Source: Parnassius smintheus behrii
Lineage: Eukaryota > Arthropoda > Insecta > Lepidoptera > Papilionidae
Direction of reading: 5' to 3'
Assembly: GCA_036936625.1 (NCBI GenBank)
Contig: JAUPFT010000001.1
Span: forward strand, 9,010,031-9,074,030
Length of the DNA stretch: 64,000 bases
A program made the position numbers and the translations under genes. Below are positions 38,885 to 51,659 of the stretch, piece after piece (positions within the stretch are counted from its first letter, which is position 1; the number at the start of each line of letters is the position of its first letter). The notes under the pieces are model-generated. The model did no database searches. It worked only from the letters and a program-made list of their open reading frames with translations, and had not been told where the DNA came from.

Positions 38885-41515
38885 TTATTCCTTTGTATAA
38901 TCGTTTTATTTACATAAGCAGTGACGTCACAAGCTGAATAGCATGGTGGCTAGCGTTTACGCGCCAAAATTTAAAACGACAAAAAATAAAAGTAATTTTT
39001 ATGGCACTATTCGGTTTTAAAAGATTTATATAAAAATATAGTAGTTTATTATCATCGACGGGGAGAAAAGGTTCTGGAGAGGTAGGAGTGGTAGCCTCAT
39101 AGAAATATAAACAACAGGAGAAGTGGCAAGGGGACGTGTCTGTGTCCGCGCGCTATGATCAAAATGCCCCGCTTCTATACTCAAATGGCCGTCCATGCGA
39201 ATTAGTGCGCTGTCGACCGTCATCGTGAAATATTATCAGAATACCATGTTGTTCAGTGGTTTCTTGTAAAATCCGAAGCTAAAACAAAAACTTTGTTAAT
39301 CATGAAATCACTTACCATACCTAAGTAAAAGTGTTTAATTATATTTATCTTTAAAATCATATTAAACAGCAAATCGTAAAATATTTCTTGCTCTTACTAC
39401 GTTATTTTTGATTTCAAATATAGCAGTCACTGTAATATTTTTGCAGTAAATACATTGCTCCATAACCAGTACCTTAGTATGACGCCAAGTGACTGAACAA
39501 GCAATGTAAATATCACAAAATGATACTTTATTTATGCAGATATATGGCGTAGTACCAAAGAATATATACACTACGCAAAAAGAAACGACACTTAAGCATG
39601 TGTGCACGTAAAATCACTTGCGGCTATGTGTGGGTGTCTGGATGTGCGCGGGGGCCTTGAGAGGCGCAGGGCGTGGAACGGGCAGTCGCCGACTGCCGAC
39701 CGCCGAGGGCTAGTAATACCGATATTTGTCAGTGTTGGCGACGCGCCTATAAGAATGTTTCAGTTTATTAAGTCAACCGATGACGAATAACTTTTCAAAG
39801 ACTTATTGTCCAATAGAAATGTTCTGATAAGAAAATGCTTAGTTAAATCTTAAAGAAATGTCGAATTAATGATATGAAGGTCTTGGGTTCGACTCCCAGG
39901 CCGGACTAGTTTACTGTTTTCTAAGTAATATCTTTCAATAAATTCATATAGGGAATTTTATGTTATAAATTATGTTACCGGATTTGTTCCCCGGTTGAAA
40001 TCGTCTTTCCAATGATGTAAATTCAAAGGAATATGAAAGTGAAGTTAGAGATCGGATTTGTTCCCCGGTCGAGATGATCACTCTGTGCACAAACAGAATT
40101 AACGGAAGTTAATTGCATAAGTATTGTCTTGTATAAGTATGATATGTTTTGTACGAAAACAAATGCCTATTTGTTATGATCGATTAATGAGAACATTCAC
40201 TTGTATTGTTATCTGATAAGAAGCATGATAACTGATAAGAATCTTATCAGAGATAGTTTCCTACAGTTTGAAAATTGTGTAGAAGCACTTATTTATTTAA
40301 TATTGTTAAAATTAAGTGTATTTCAGACTTTCATTTTTCTGATAGCCGAGAGCCGTGCAAAGTTAGTTGTTCAAATAGTGTGAGTTCACGGAAGCACGCT
40401 GACCACGCCCCTAGGAGGCCGAATATGTAAAAATTTAAAATGTTTGTAATTTCAGCAATTTATGTAAAAATGACTTGTAAAACATTTCAGGTCGATTGTA
40501 CGTGCTAAAAAGGTGAATTCTGTGTTATTTTTATGTGAAAATTCCTGTGTATAAGTGAAATAATGATAGTTTTGTATAAGAAATTTAAAAGTGTTTTAAA
40601 TAGTGAAATAAATAGAGAAAATGTAAATTAAACTATTGTATTAGTTAACATATGTATAAATTCAAGTGGGAAACATTGTTTTAACTTTCTGTGTTAAATA
40701 TTTAAGAAGTTTGGATTTTGAATTTGTGATTAAAATAGGCATGTTTTGTTTTATAAATTAAAGGATTTTTGTGATACGAAAAAATAATATATATCATGGT
40801 GTAGATATTGTTTTGTGCTATCTAAATAGATAACTTGTATTTATGTATGATTTATGTGAATAAAGAAATTAAGTGAAACGTGAGAGAGTAATAGTACAAA
40901 TTCATGTTGTTAAGTTGCGCAGGCACGCGAATGGCGCGGCTCACTTTCGCGTATAGCTCTGGGGGTAGCTTAGTGAACGGGTTTTATTGAAATTCGTTCG
41001 GGAAATTAGTTCGAAAAATAAGAAAATCCTTCGGGAAAAGTGAAAAACCAGCAGTCAAGAAGAAAAAGTGTAGGGAAGTGATAGGGAAAAGTGATTACTC
41101 TCTCACGGAACGGTTTGAAGATAATTGCTGTTTTATTCCCAAGTAATTCATCCCTAAAGTTATACAGTCCACATCGAAGAATTAAGGCGTCGGGACCGGG
41201 ACGACTTCGGAAGACCCGTAATCCCTGAACCTACTTGCTGAAAAAGAAAGAGGTTATCGCCCTAGTGTGTTACTCCGTTGCGGAGATCACATACGTTGTT
41301 CCCGAACCCAACGTAGGCGTTATAGGAGGCCGGATCGAGAGAAGCCTCGATTCCTCCCTTCTGTTTCTTTATCGAACGTTCCAGCCCGTCTGGTTCGTTT
41401 TAAATTGGTCCTTCCGAACCTGTTTCCTTTTCAGTCAGTATTAGTTAATATGAATATATTCGTCAATTGATATAATATTTCAATTAATATATGTATTATA
41501 TAGATAGATAGATAA
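38885..41515. other. no gene seen; possible solo LTR or unidentified repeat
   Basis: No coding frame is recognised. Two copies of CGGATTTGTTCCCCGGT lie at about 39978 and 40052, and a tRNA-like GGGTTCGACTCCC at about 39885. The block 40920-41440 is GC-richer than its surroundings and could be part of an LTR or host UTR; I cannot identify it. Confidence 0.35.
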
Positions 41516-41520
41516 AGTAG

Positions 41521-41521
<1 letters not shown>

Positions 41522-41600
<79 letters not shown>
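41522..41600. repeat. (AT)n microsatellite
   Basis: About 79 bp of uninterrupted AT repeats. The open frames across it are artefacts of the repeat. Confidence 0.95.
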
Positions 41601-41603
<3 letters not shown>

Positions 41604-41873
41604 TTTATCAGAATCAGTATCCAAGCATATAGAAATATTTTAATGAAAAAAAAATTAATTTTCAAATTGTATGTGGTTTTATTATATCTGCATTGGCCGA
41701 GGAGTAAGCGGATTGTCAAAGACCCCGCATTACCGATACTCGTGTGAGGTAGAGGAAATAAAACGACATACAATTTGCAAATTAATATTTTTTCAGTGAA
41801 ATTAATTTTTTAAATGCGTTTTTTTGAAAAAAAAATATTTCTATAAGCTTGGATACTGACTGTGATAGCACAC
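41604..41873. mobile_element. fold-back MITE
   Basis: Left arm from about 41608 (CAGTATCCAAGCATATAGAA, then AAATTAATTTTCAAATTGTA) is inverted at about 41765-41868 (TACAATTTGCAAATTAATAT, then TTCTATAAGCTTGGATACTG). The arms are about 75-100 bp with indels, around a 90-bp centre. No target duplication was recognised, and it lies next to the AT microsatellite. Confidence 0.65.
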
Positions 41874-42346
41874 TTAACGGGAACCACAGGGTTTTTGTTA
41901 CATGTTGTAAATATAACTGTCTATATATCTGTAAAAAATTATAAATGCTACGAATTTTTGCAATTGTTAGAAATAATAATGAAAATTATAAAAGTAGTAG
42001 GTATAGTATAGTAGATAATACTGATTATTGCGTACTCAAATACTAAGTGTTGGTTAATTATTTATGATTACCATTAACTGTCGTGCATATTTGGTAAAGT
42101 CGGAAGTTTTAATATTCGTCATTTGTAAAGATATTTAATAAAAGTTGATTTAAAATTGAACGTATCTTTCACTACCCAAATACATAAGTTTACGTAATAT
42201 ATAACATATACCTATTATGTATCTTCTTTGGTAAAAGTCTATAATATTCCATTTCGGTACGATATCAACCCTAGCGTTACACGCTTCGACTCAAGGTCAC
42301 CGGCGCTAAGCTCTCACGTACAGGGAGTGTCACCGCTATGGTAGTA

Positions 42347-42369
42347 CGGCCGCCGTATCTTGCGACGAG
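42347..42369 (+). repeat. terminus related to the DD82E transposon TIR
   Basis: TA followed by CGGCCGCCGTATCTTGCGAC resembles the 4234 terminus CGGCCGACGTATCTTGGCGA. No matching second end was found nearby, so it may be a solo end or chance similarity. Confidence 0.3.
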
Positions 42370-42519
42370 CTAGTTATGTGCTTGTGTAGATCCACTATCG
42401 ACAATAATGTGGATTGGTGAATTGTTATTATAGTTTATTCTCCAATTTGTCAACCGTTTCAACCCGATAGGAAGACCGACGTGACACAATGTTTTTTACT
42501 TATTTTAATTATTTTACAG

Positions 42520-42556
42520 CAACTACTACGCTGAATGCGTAACCAACGGTCGTGAA
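42520..42556 (+). CDS. candidate internal micro-exon (37 nt)
   Basis: TTATTTTAATTATTTTACAG is a classic polypyrimidine tract and acceptor; GAA|GTAAGT follows 37 nt later. The only open phase reads NYYAECVTNGRE with one leading base. The flanking splice signals are strong. The product is unknown, and it is out of phase with the candidate exon at 12870. Confidence 0.35.
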
Positions 42557-43690
42557 GTAAGTTGATTAAATTTTAGGTTATTATTACATTTTTACCTACA
42601 TATTAATTACTTTTATTACACTATTCTCTGGACATATGGTATTTTATTTATTTTATATTCAGGGCCCAAAAAAATTTTAGTACAATTTTGGTATAAATGA
42701 AACAATCGTTAACTTTCCAATTTAGTCAATCACTAAAGTATATGTAAAATAAATGGCTTTTTTACAGCACAACGATAGTGACCGATATTTTTGTGTGAGT
42801 AAGTGGCACAGTGAATGGTAAATGCACGCTGTGCTTTAAGAGATATGGTTTAAAATTGATTGTGTAGTACGTTCTGATTTATAAAATGCGAGTGTGTGCG
42901 CGACTGTGTATCTATTGCTTTTACTGATGTGCATATGTAGTAGTTGGCGCGTGGTAGGGGCCAACTGGAGACACCGGGTTCCGATACATTTTCAACTACT
43001 GAGCAAATCTCCTTATTTCTTATATCTATGGGTAGCCTCGTACCGATAGGCGTCGCTCGCTTGAATCAAGAATCCCACGAATTATACTGTATGAGGGTTT
43101 ATGTTTATATGAATATACTTTGAGTGAGGCCTACAATAACTACCAACTAACCAATAAGCGAAAGTAGTAAGTAAGTAAGAAATATCTACTTACTTACTAC
43201 TTTCCCTTTTTCCCTGCCTATCCCACATAGGAAGAATAAAGCTATAGTAGTAATGCATATAAGTCGTTTTCTCAATAAAATTTTTATTTGTTACAGTTTA
43301 TAAATTATAAATTGATAAGCATATGCTTAGACAAAACTGCATAGACAAAAACATACACAGAAATATTACAAAGTTATAAGACAGCTAGTTTTAGGTCTTT
43401 TTTTATGGAGTTGTAACGAAATTTTTAATAATTCAAGTGCATGCTATCGGTTGGTTGATTATTACTCGTTAACTTGTAAATTTTACTTAGCTGTGATAAT
43501 TTATCTTTTAATTTTGTTATATATACTTATATCTTGTATACTTTTCACACTTCCAAACATAGCGGTTTAATGTGTTAAAGTTGTAGAGTTAATCAAAAAT
43601 AAGTTCTAACAACACCCAGTTTTTTGAAAGACCTATCCAACGATATCCCACACGATGGAATAAACAGGTAGGTAAAAAACTAATCATCCC
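42557..43690. other. no gene seen; one inverted repeat
   Basis: An inverted repeat lies at about 43159-43203 (AAAGTAGTAAGTAAGTAAG / CTTACTTACTACTTT). Otherwise AT-rich DNA. Confidence 0.45.
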
Positions 43691-43910
43691 CCATTCATCT
43701 GTATGGGAGGTACCCAAAATAAAAACATTTATTAAGATTTTATTTCACAGATTTGTAAGCATGATTAATATCTATAATTTTGCTAAATTATAGATTTACA
43801 GCACCTAGGATCTCCAAGTAAAACCGCGGACGGACAGACGGACGGACAGACGGACGGCCATGGCGAAACTTTAAGGGTTCTTTGTTGTTAAACTACGGAA
43901 CCCTAAACAC
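43690..43910 (-). repeat. terminal part of the GGGTTCCGTAG repeat family
   Basis: Has a GACGGACAGACGGACGG run followed by GGCCATGGCGAAACTTTAAG and AAACTACGGAACCCTAAAC, the complement of the 8738 end. The internal part is shorter than at 8738-9365. Confidence 0.55.
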
Positions 43911-44439
43911 TACTTCTTTTTCATTAGCATGCAAGAGGGAATATACCCAGTCTTTGTCCAATAAGCAACTACACCTGCACTCTGTGCAGTCTCTGATTGA
44001 CTTACAAACAAGCAGACAGTCCACTTGCTGCCAAGTGGGTGCAGTGGTTCATAGACACTCACATTTTCGTCAATGATGTTTAAAGAGAACCTACCAGATT
44101 ACTTTTATATCAGTATAAACGTGTCCGGTACTCGTTACTTACCGAAACGAAACTCAACGGCATTTCTAAGAGAGTGAGCTCACTCTCATGACGTTCTTCT
44201 CCGGTTGAGTATAGCCTAACCTGACGCATTCATAATACAGCTTAAGCATTGTTTTACGCCATAATAAAATAATGACATAAAACAATGGTAAACATTCGGA
44301 TAGACAAAAATATAGCATATCTGTAATTCAAAAATGAACCCTAAAACCAATTTTTTTTTTAATATTACGTAGGTATACTTTTATTTTACATGACGTGTAT
44401 TTTTATTTTATATTACGTAAAGAGCAACATATATTTAAT

Positions 44440-44640
44440 CGGACCAAAAATTAATATTAAAAAACTGAAGGTAGCCGGACTAACTATGACATTGGGACGT
44501 CAAACATCTCAGTCCCCCTGTGACCATGGGCGCTGTAGTGTAAAGCGCCCGAAACGTCGGGATAATAATAAAAATAAATTAATGTAATTAAACGCGATAA
44601 AATCCGTAAATAATGGTTTTATTCAATATATTTGGGCATT
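44440..44640 (+). repeat. dispersed repeat, second copy of the 7600-7845 family
   Basis: Shares AACTATGACATTGGGACGTC and the TGTAGTGTAAAGCGCCCGAA region and AATTAAACGCGATAAAA-type end with 7695-7860. Confidence 0.45.
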
Positions 44641-44804
44641 AAGTTACTTATTTACCCAGATCTCGTGCCACCCGCGTAATGAAACATCAACATTATATAC
44701 TAGTATTAGATGGCTTTACATGTTACTTAAACAAAGCTTATTAAATTTGATAGTAAACAAAACGACTTTATATTTTTACAACATTGTTCTATATAAGTGT
44801 CATT

Positions 44805-45405
44805 AGTACCTGGTTGACCGAGCTTTGCTCGGTATTTTTCGCTCGATTTTTTTTAGTTCGTGTGTTTTGGAAATTATATTTAGATACAAGTTACATACTG
44901 ATGAAATATAAGTAATATTTTTTGATCTTAGCGACATAACAGAAAAAACGGAACTGGTTATTTGAATAAAAAATCATGAGTGCAATAATTATTTTAATTT
45001 AAATTTTCGTGTTTTTAAAAATACTAAAAAAAGGGCTCGAAAAAAATAGATTTTCTCAAATGGAACATGAAAAAAAAATTAAAAAAAGTCGGTCGGTCGG
45101 TCTGGGCTCGAACCGGGGTTTTAATATTCTGTGACCAACCATTATACCAATTAAGCTATTTATAATCACTAACAAAACGTCAAAATTTACCTTCTTATTC
45201 TAACGATATTGTAGCAGTATTTCATTGCCTACAAACACGGACAAAAAGACATTTTCTAAAAATAAATCCTAGCTAGATCGATTTTTTATCCCCGAAACTC
45301 CCTGGACACTAAATTTTATGAAAATCGTTGGAGCCGTTTCCGAGATCCCGATTATATATATATATATATATATATATAAGAATTGCTCGTTTAATAGTAT
45401 AGGAT
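44805..45405 (-). repeat. tRNA-derived SINE-like repeat, minus strand
   Basis: The complement of 45106-45170 has a tRNA-like box A (TAGCTTAATTGGTATAATGG) and box B (GGTTCGAGCCC). The left end carries a CCGAGCTTTGCTCGG hairpin, and a (TA)n run lies at 45353-45378. Confidence 0.5.
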
Positions 45406-46715
45406 TGGTTAAAATGCTTATCAATTACAAATATATACTAACGGATACGGAGATGATTCACAGCACGCAGAATAGCTAGACTATAAAAAAGGTACAACAA
45501 TTATAAAAGAAACAACCTAATTAGAAAACTTTCGTCCGAGTTAAAAAATAATTGAATTCACAGCACTTTACAGGAGCTGAAAACGCTGTGGATTTTAATG
45601 ACTCTTTTGCAAGTCCTTTTCTTAGACTTTTTTTTAATATCGAAATACGTGAGTTGAATATCTTATATATGTATTTATATCTTAGGATTTTATTTACAAA
45701 ATATAGAAATCTTTTTCGAAAAACCAGCAGTTAATGTAATCTCTATCTAATATATAAAGTTAATGTTTGTTTGTTCGTATTTTATACGCTGCTACTTTTT
45801 AGAACTTTTAAAATTCATTTACCTGATGTATATAATACATGTAATTGCAGTTCATTGTAATTGCAATCTATAAATTGTCAGGCGCTAATAAAATACGTAA
45901 AAAAGGATTTTATGAGCTGAAATTAATATACTTTTATTGGGTTTGTATAAATCAATTATATGATCACCGATATTTGAAAATGGGTTCTCCTGTTTTGTAG
46001 CTAAAATATCCTAACACTATAAAATAACCACCACGTATTTCTTGACTGGTTAAGATATAAACAAATAATCTGAATCCGTTACTACGTAAATAATTAGTCT
46101 TGATGTTGTGTCAATGTGTTGTTTTATTACATCAGCATTTGAATGTAGAAATGTATATGTATGTCAGTTACAGTCAGATGGCTGTAAGTTTCTTTGTTAG
46201 ATTTCAGTTTTTAGTAGGTAGTTCTTTGCTTGAAAATATGTGAGTGCCTACCCAATGATAGGTACTTACCTTGACTGGCGATCGTACCAGCTACAATTTC
46301 TAAGAATAAACTTTGCTGCCAGTTTGCAGGCTACATAATGTAGTTCTGTGTCTCATATTTAAAACTCTAATTTCGCTAACGCGATTTTTTGGAATTTTCC
46401 TCTTTTTACTTTTACTGCATTGCACACAGAATATGAAGATGCGGTAGATTTTTCATGACGTGACAACTATTTATCACAAAATAAATTAAAATATTTTATA
46501 CTATATTATACTGGTATTTATACAGTAGTGGGCTTGACTACAACTGCACTACCAGTGCAGGAGAGAAATAAGAACACACATACCTATTATATTTTAATTT
46601 TATAGCTGGGTGGATGTTTGATTGAGGGATTTTACTATTAATTCACTATTTCTCAAGAGCTCCTGGTAGTTTCTTCTTTTGTTATTATGAGCTTCTATAT
46701 TATACAGGATGTTAG
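45406..46715. other. no gene seen
   Basis: AT-rich DNA; no recognisable frame or repeat boundary. Confidence 0.4.
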
Positions 46716-46718
46716 TGT

Positions 46719-47106
46719 AAACACCATTATCCTTTAAACCAGTGATTTGGTTTCACTTATAGAACGTAAAATCAATGAATTAAAAAAAAAAAACGCTATT
46801 TTCATTAATAAAATTTAAAAAGTTTCTGTCCGACACCGTCCGTAAATTCATGGATACCCCTTGCGCCCGAGTGACGTAATCACTGTAAAGATCAGATATG
46901 ATGAATCTGTCAACATAAAAACACGATAGGTACCCATAACCTGTGAAGTAACTTTTCTTTCACATTTTCATCCTGGTTTAGGACAGGCAAAAATTGAAGA
47001 ATTAAGGAAAAATTGAGATTTTACTAAAAAAAAGTTGTTATTTATCATTGAATTTACGTTCTATAAGTGAAACCAAATCACTGGTTTCAAAAACAACGGT
47101 GTTTAT
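46719..47106. mobile_element. MITE with about 60-bp TIRs
   Basis: Left end TAAACACCATTATCCTTTAA, then CCAGTGATTTGGTTTCACTT and AGAACGTAAA; right end is the complement with few changes (46737-46780 against 47046-47088 nearly perfect). The centre is about 265 bp without a frame. Target duplication not resolved. Confidence 0.7.
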
Positions 47107-47109
47107 TGT

Positions 47110-48395
47110 ATTGTTTCTATCTAGCTTCTATATTGTAACGGATTCTCTTTGGCGCGCAAAATGCCCAACTTTTTATTTCGTGGAGCTCTATCCCCCTTCA
47201 TCTGTACGTCACTTCTATATTTTAATATTTTATTAAATAAATTACAATACGATTGTTTACATTATTTCATATTTATGAAGAACAATGAGTTAGTATTTAT
47301 TGTGGTTCTTCAATCGAGCGTTGTCACCTTTCTTGAAGAAAAGTTGACGAGTATCATGCATGCGGTACTGATGGCACTCAAATGAATATCTTGAAAGCAC
47401 CTGCATGAAATATACCTTTTGAAAATCAAAATAGAATTGATATTTAACCGTGTGTTTAATTTATCAATTGGAAATTATAATATCATAATAAAAACGAAAG
47501 ATGTTAAATAGTGGCTAAGTTTTGATTAAGTATTAAAGATTCTCGAACGAAATAAATATGCTAATGTCCTACAAATTGTTGTTTCATGTCAATTTCCACT
47601 GCTCAACATAGGCCTTTGCCATAGATTTCCTCATTAGGGGCATATGTACCACGTTGGCCACGATGGGAAATTGGTTTAGCATGTGGAACAATATAACAAT
47701 CTTGTTAGAGATTTTTCATTATTGTCAATATTTTGGAAAAGCACAGCTAGCAGTAAGTATAGCATAGATATTTCATGGATTTGGTTTCAACTTAGTGATA
47801 TCTTATACGTTGCTTAGCTCCCAAGCTATACCGGCCATATCCTAGGCAAACGTGTAGCTCAATTATTATTTATCATATTTCCATTTTTGCCATATTTGCT
47901 TAGTAGCAATGAGCACTCTCTACAAAAAACAGCTTCGGATTGAAACTAAAATTATAAACAGACATTAGAACATATTTCATATAGACTAAGTCCAAGTCAA
48001 CTGAATGTGTTACATTGTTTATAGTCAAATTATTTCTTTCAAGATAAATATTATGACATGTTACTGTAAGAGGTGTGATTATTTATAGTTTTATAAATGT
48101 ACATAAAATTACAACAGTGACAACACTTAAGTAAATCATCTATATAAATAGCTATTAAAATAAACGCATACCTGTTGTAGAGATCTTTATCTTGGAAAAA
48201 GAGTGTATATAATGGTGCAATGAGGACATAACATGTCTCCAACATGTTGCATCCTGTCAACACGGGTATGAAAATTATTCAACCTCAAGATGAGATGCGA
48301 GAGATCAGCACAAAAACGATGATAATATTCTAAATAAATGTTTCCATATGTTTTCGAAAAATGAGATTAACTTCATTATGACGTCTAGACGGCAT
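47110..48395. other. no gene seen; LINE tail remnant
   Basis: TTCCACTGCTCAACATAGGC at about 47590 is a remnant of the shared lepidopteran 3' tail (minus strand). Nothing else recognised. Confidence 0.4.
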
Positions 48396-48690
48396 ATGTT
48401 CTCTTTCAGTGATCGCAATGGTGAAAAGTGGCAGCAATCACCGAAGGTTTAGACGCACACTGTACCTAATCGTTAAGTAGGAGAAGTCTCGTCTATTGAA
48501 GTCCACGCTCCGTCCGTCTCGTGCTATAAGGAAAAGTCCCGAATTTATTCAGCTCGAGTTACTAAACCATTTTCAGTGCCTAGAAGACTGCAATGCAATG
48601 GACGATATGAATTATAAGCTCGTGGAAACTGTTCATACGGTCGGAGCTTCTCGATTTTCTGCAAAACCGGCAAGTTCTGCAAAATGATAT
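48396..48690 (+). pseudogene. RTE LINE fragment (end of the endonuclease domain)
   Basis: Plus-strand pieces match 51700-51980 of the RTE copy: the ...GSDH/R-like region, then LRPSRAIRKSPEFIQLELLN and CLEDCNAMDDMNYKLVETVH. Frames are interrupted. Confidence 0.65.
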
Positions 48691-48879
48691 CGGGCGTCTG
48701 TAGAATCACATTTTGAATCACTATGCATCAATAACCTCAGACAGTTGACAGCTAACGTCAAAACGACATCAATTCACTATAAGTGTTGCAGTTTTTGGTA
48801 AGAATAAAATATTATTACCAATGAAATAAAGGCAAATTCGCGGAAATAAATGACCAAAATTAGTGTTTTATATATTATT

Positions 48880-49570
48880 TTAATGTATTTCTTTACTTGT
48901 ACAAAACCAAGCCTACGCTTCATACAAATTTGGACCGTCTCCTTTAAAACGATATTTCTACAATTGTTCCTTCTACGCCAACAACGCGCCTGGTACCAGC
49001 AAGTTTTTTTTAAAAAAATGATGAATTTTTGTGTGTTTGAGTGGTTCCCTAAATGGTTTAGACCCCGGCCCGGAGATGAGAGCTGTATTCCATGTGAGGC
49101 CGATTTTGCGCTTTGTAAAGTTGCAAGCGATGTGCAGGAATGAAATATTGTCTCACTTTGCTGAGCATGCCAAGCTTTTTAGAAGCCAATTTGATGTTTT
49201 CCTCCAAGTGACCATGAAATTACACACTATTCTACATGTCGATGTAGAGGATTCCGATGCTAGCTGAGGCAGCAAGGGGAGTGCCCTGAAACTGAGGAGA
49301 TACAACGAAGGGGTCTTCTTTAGTAGTAAACGCGGAAACTTGTGTCTTCTGGATATTGAACTGGCCTAGATTTAGTCACCTCCAGTCCGGGACTTTGTTC
49401 AGAAAAGATTCTACTTCAGACACAAGTTTTTCCCGGTACTCGGTGACGTATTCCCGAAAAATATTGGCACGGCCGGTGTATAAGGCATCACCAGTGCTGT
49501 CATCTGCATAGCAATGAAACAACGTTGGTGGTAGTATGCAGCCTTGCGAAACACCATTGTCTACTAATCA
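48880..49570 (-). pseudogene. CR1/Jockey-like LINE reverse transcriptase fragment
   Basis: Minus strand: VSQGCILPPTLFHCYADDST (RT motifs B and C fused by a deletion), then GDALYTGRANIFREYVTEYR and a QVSAFTTKEDPFVVS segment, then the thumb region (KLGMLSKVRQYFIP, ALYKAQNRPHMEYS). The GxxQGCxxxPTLF to CYADDS deletion removes the usual linker. It has decayed frames and belongs to a LINE lineage common in moths. Confidence 0.6.
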
Positions 49571-49751
49571 GAATAAAGAAACGCAGCACTACTACGACCC
49601 TGATGCTCTGATCAGCAAGGAAACTGGTGATCCAATTGCACAATTTCTATCTTTTTAATACTTAATATTTCTGTATTTAATCCAGAATATTGCTATTTCA
49701 TTTCAAGTGAATTATCTTTGCCTTGTTAATTTAAGAGTATTTTTTATATAA

Positions 49752-50125
49752 AAGGTGACAAGCAAGCACACAGTCCATCTGGTGGTAGGTGGATGCTGTG
49801 GCCCATACACACCTATATATATCCTCGATTACGAATAAAATGAGTAAGGACTACAATGGAATGCATCGTTTCCAACAAAAGGTGTCTCCAGTTCTTTACA
49901 TTCATCATACAAAACAAAGCAGCGTTGAGCTGCTATTTTACGTTGGTATTCTGTGAGAGCGTAGTCCTTCTCCATTCGAGCTGACCCGTTCGTGCTACAA
50001 CTATACTCCTAATATAGCTGTAGTATAGCTCTACTACGTAAAAATTTTAACGATACATTCCATCTTAGTTCTTAGGGGTGACAACACACCTGCATTTTGA
50101 TTTTTTATCGAGGATAAGGTCTAAG
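49752..50125. repeat. dispersed repeat, fold-back type
   Basis: GACAAGCAAGCACACAGTCC start, as at 1437 and 59250, and the end CTTAGGGGTGACAACACACC runs as the complement of the start region, so most of a fold-back unit is present here in one piece. Confidence 0.6.
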
Positions 50126-50129
50126 GCAA

Positions 50130-50479
50130 TTTTTACTTTATTGTTGTTATATAGCCCGCATCTCTGTTTATTTTTCTTAAACACAAAATATGCCTGTTCA
50201 AATAAATTTTATTATTTTTTTCTTCTTTTAATAAAATTTACTTAATACTCTTTATCTATAATATTTGTGCAATTAACTATTTTGTGTTCAATTTAATTTA
50301 AAATTTAAATTAAAACTATTGCCATAGCAAGTGATCAAGGCGTTTTCATATTTCTTTCAAAATTAATTACTCGACAACTAAATTATGGCCCAAGTTTAAA
50401 TATTACTTAATTTATATTTTGTGTATATCTTGTCTTAATTCATGTATAAATATTAAATCAGCTAACATCAAAGTATTTT
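50130..50479. other. no gene seen
   Basis: AT-rich spacer up to the RTE insertion. Confidence 0.4.
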
Positions 50480-50504
50480 TTACATTTTTATTCCATTAGT
50501 AATA

Positions 50505-51640
50505 ATACCGAGTTGAATCCGTCGATTGACCTCTCGGTCGAATTTGGACTTGCCTAGTCGGACTATTTGTCCCAGGTAAACGTACTCGTCAACAACTTCG
50601 AGCATAGTGCTTCCAACAACTACCGGCATAGGTGTGATATGGACATTAAACATGATCTTTGTTTTGTCCATGTTCATCTTAAGACCTATCCGTTGGGAGG
50701 CACTATTGAGGTCATTGAGCATAGTGCTTAAGTCCTCCAGCGATTCTGCCATAAGGACTATATCGTCGGCAAATCGAAGGTGAGTGATGTACTCGCCATT
50801 GATGTTAATACCGTATCCTTTCCAGTTCAGTAGCTTGAAAACGTCTTCCAAAGCAGCGGGGAAGAGTTTCGGGGATATAACGTCACCCTGTCTTACACCT
50901 CTCTGCAGTTGGATAGGTTTCGAGCTCTGGTTCTGTACTCGGATAGCCATCGTAGCCCTACTGTACAAACACTTCAGCACTTCGATATACCGACAGTCAA
51001 CTTGGCACCGCTGAAGGGACTGCAGCACCGCCAAAATTTCAACGGAATCAAAGGCTTTCTCATAGTCCACATACGCCAGGCAAAGTGGCAAACTGTACTC
51101 TTCAGTCTTCTGTACAATCTGCCGCAGGGTATGTATGTGGTCTATGGTACTGAAGCCTTTTCGGAAACCGGCTTGTTCGGGAGGCTGGAAGTCGTCGAGT
51201 CCGCGTGCGAGACGATTCGTAATGACTCTCGAAAACAGCACGTAGACGCGGCTCAGAAGGGAAATCGGTCTGTAGTTCTTCAAGAGAGCGTTGTCGCCTT
51301 TCTTAAAGAACAAGACCACCGCACTTCTGCTCCACGCCTCGGGAGTAGTGCCACCATGGAGGACGGAATTGAAGAGCTTCTGAAGGACTTCAAGTACCGG
51401 TGTTCCACCCGCTTTCAGAAGCTCCGCTGTAATTCCATCCTCGCCTGGGGCCCTGCCGTTTTTAAGGTGCTGGAGAGCCATTCTAATCTCGCTTAGACTG
51501 ACGTCCGGGATATCATCGGAATAGTGTCGGATAAGACTTGCTCTTGGATCGTTACTCACACTTGCGTGTGGCTCCAACGATGATGTGTACAGCTGCCCAT
51601 AGAACCTCTCAATCTCACTCAAAATCTCAGGTGTTTTTTG
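50505..51640 (-). pseudogene. RTE reverse transcriptase, inverted segment
   Basis: 380 codons open on the minus strand. Motifs: NYRPISLLSRVYVLFSRVIT, QAGFRKGFSTIDHIHTLRQI, LAYVDYEKAFDSV (motif A), QLQRGVRQGDVISPKLF (motif B), RFADDIVLMAES (motif C) and the thumb region. It ends abruptly at VNRRIQLG, where the inversion breakpoint lies; the rest of the protein is on the plus strand at 52467. Confidence 0.85.
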
Positions 51641-51659
51641 TTTTAAAATTGTTGTGATT

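Noticed and set aside
41480..41773. 97-aa frame with YIYIYI repeats (and the similar frame at 55297-55518)
   Set aside because: Translation of AT/TA microsatellites.
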